DNA from: Herbidospora mongoliensis
Lineage (GTDB): Bacteria; Actinomycetota; Actinomycetes; Streptosporangiales; Streptosporangiaceae
Direction: 5' to 3'
Assembly: GCF_001570545.1 (NCBI RefSeq)
Contig: NZ_BBXD01000011.1
Span: 496,001-560,000, forward strand
Length of the DNA: 64,000 bases
The stretch's first letter is position 1; each line of letters starts with the position of its first letter. Position numbers and translations under genes: made by a program. Under the pieces are notes generated by a model. The model was not told the origin of the DNA. It did no database searches and worked only from the letters and a program-made list of their open reading frames with translations. Positions 62,904 through 64,000 of the stretch are shown here, piece by piece.

Positions 62904-64000
62904 TCAGCCGACGCCCGGTGGACGTCCCCCGGCACGGCCACCCGCCAGCAGCAGCGCCGCGACGGCGACGACGAGCCCGACCGCGATGACCGGCGCGAGC
63001 GCCCCGAACCCGAACCCGGCCGCGACCTGCCCGAACAGCGGCGGACCGAGCAGCGAGCCGAGGCTGCCCCCCTGGGCCACCAGACCGCTGCCGATGTCGG
63101 CGTGGTCGAGCCGCTCCAGAATCAGCGGCAGGGCGGCGAAGACGATGGCGGCCAGGAACCCGTTGGTGAGCGACAGCGTCCCGGCGCCCGCGAGCACCCC
63201 GGCGACCGGCCCGCCGCCGTACACGAGCCAGGCCGTGGGCACGGCCGGCAGCCCGAACAGCGCGAGCACCCCGACGCGGACGCCCCGGCGCAGCAGGAGA
63301 CCGGCGAGCAGCCCACCGCCCGCGCTGAGCAGTGAGATGACCGAGGTGCTCACCCCCGCGGCGGCGGCCGATTGCTCGTGCTGGTCGATGAGAAGCGTGG
63401 GCAGCAGCACGATGACCGGAATGGTCACCAGCGCGGTGAGACAGAACGAGACCGCCAGCACCGCCGGCCACCGCAGCGCGCGCAGCCGCGGCACGGGCCC
63501 GCCGGCCACCTGCGGACCGGCCCCGGCACGGGGCAACCACAGCCACAGGACCACCGCCATGACGAGGGTGAGACCGGCGAGCAGCCCCGTCCAGCCCCGC
63601 CACCCGAGGGCGTCACCGACCGCACCGCCGGCGAGCGCGCTCGCGAACAGGCCGACGGACACGAACGTGGCCCAGACCGACAGGGCGGCACTGCGGTCGC
63701 GCTCGTCGGCCAGGCGCAGGACGAGCACCGGCCCGGCGATGGTGACCAGCAGATAGCCGACTCCCTCGACGATGCGGGCGCCGAGCAGCCAGGCGAAGTC
63801 ACCCGCCAGGACGCTGGCGGCGCCGGCCAGGGCGACCAGGACCAGGCCGTACACGAGCGACTGCTGCGCGCCGAGACGGCGCACCAGAAATCCACCGGGC
63901 AGCCCGAAGACGGCCCCGACACCGACGACGGCGGAGATGACCCAGCCCAGCTGCGACAACGACAGCTCCAGCTGATCGGTGACGACCGGGCCGACGGGGG
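62904..64000 (-). CDS. MFS transporter, N-terminus cut by window edge
   Basis: At least 365 residues of a major-facilitator permease with about 11 visible helices. The TM2-TM3 loop GFLVRRLGAQQSLV is present and the open frame runs to base 64000 (VGPVVTDQLELSLSQLGWV), so the true start lies beyond the edge. It belongs to the CynX/NarK-like or multidrug-type MFS; the substrate cannot be read. C-terminal end is Gly/Arg-rich. Separated from GH127 by 376 bases. Confidence 0.8.
   Translation of the reverse strand, partial: PVGPVVTDQLELSLSQLGWVISAVVGVGAVFGLPGGFLVRRLGAQQSLVYGLVLVALAGAASVLAGDFAWLLGARIVEGVGYLLVTIAGPVLVLRLADERDRSAALSVWATFVSVGLFASALAGGAVGDALGWRGWTGLLAGLTLVMAVVLWLWLPRAGAGPQVAGGPVPRLRALRWPAVLAVSFCLTALVTIPVIVLLPTLLIDQHEQSAAAAGVSTSVISLLSAGGGLLAGLLLRRGVRVGVLALFGLPAVPTAWLVYGGGPVAGVLAGAGTLSLTNGFLAAIVFAALPLILERLDHADIGSGLVAQGGSLGSLLGPPLFGQVAAGFGFGALAPVIAVGLVVAVAALLLAGGRAGGRPPGVG

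Overview
The window is a 64 kb stretch of high-GC actinobacterial chromosome. Codon usage is strongly GC3-biased and GTG/TTG starts are frequent. Gene content (SepH, DUF4193, DUF3710, DUF3159, a coproporphyrin-type ferrochelatase with C-terminal Fe-S cysteines, a CeoB/CeoC pair, an F420-type LLM oxidoreductase) fits a filamentous actinomycete. The style resembles order Streptosporangiales (Streptosporangium, Nonomuraea, Microbispora and relatives); that placement is inference. I see no rRNA, tRNA, CRISPR array, insertion sequence or prophage, and almost all genes look intact.

Layout. 1-4.4 kb: a xylose-type ABC transporter operon on the minus strand (xylF, xylG, xylH) followed by a ROK repressor cut by the left edge, with palindromic GTTGT-N5-ACAAC operators upstream of xylF. 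4.4-8 kb: aconitase acnA, with an iron-box-like site and a near-perfect palindrome in front of it, then a YdjM/DUF457 membrane protein. 8.3-11.5 kb: a plus-strand run padR, DUF1707 protein, MccB/ThiF-like adenylating enzyme, a 37-residue peptide ending in Asn, and a DUF6879-like protein. 11.4-17 kb: an MFS sugar porter and the Hen1-Pnkp RNA repair pair. 17-24.3 kb: LLM oxidoreductase, a chitinase-like secreted protein, RNA uracil methyltransferase, a KimA-like potassium importer and the divergent ceoB-ceoC pair.

24.3-33.4 kb: a conserved actinobacterial block (DUF3159, OB-fold protein, DUF3710, dut, AI-2E-type permease, valS, DUF4235, otsA, DUF4193). 33.6-43.6 kb: a two-component system, inositol monophosphatase, S9 peptidase, ferrochelatase, lytic transglycosylase, MFS permease and a sugar-lactone oxidase. 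43.9-57.8 kb: sepH, two PH-domain membrane proteins, a PEBP lipoprotein, a large disordered membrane protein, a SulP-STAS-carbonic anhydrase fusion, an extended SDR, a membrane-anchored sigma-like protein, a divergent cupin/MarR pair with a clear operator, and a lipoprotein. 58-64 kb: cytochrome P450 directly behind a Tat-exported GH127 beta-L-arabinofuranosidase with an inserted LamG-like domain, preceded by two LacI-type operators, and an MFS gene cut by the right edge.

The strongest candidate for an undescribed system is at 9.5-11.5 kb. An E1-like enzyme with an N-terminal peptide-binding (RRE-like) domain and MccB-type motifs is followed by a small, low-GC gene with its own promoter-like sequence and a good ribosome binding site. 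The encoded peptide ends in asparagine, the residue that MccB enzymes convert to a peptidyl nucleotide in microcin C. A DUF6879-like protein follows.
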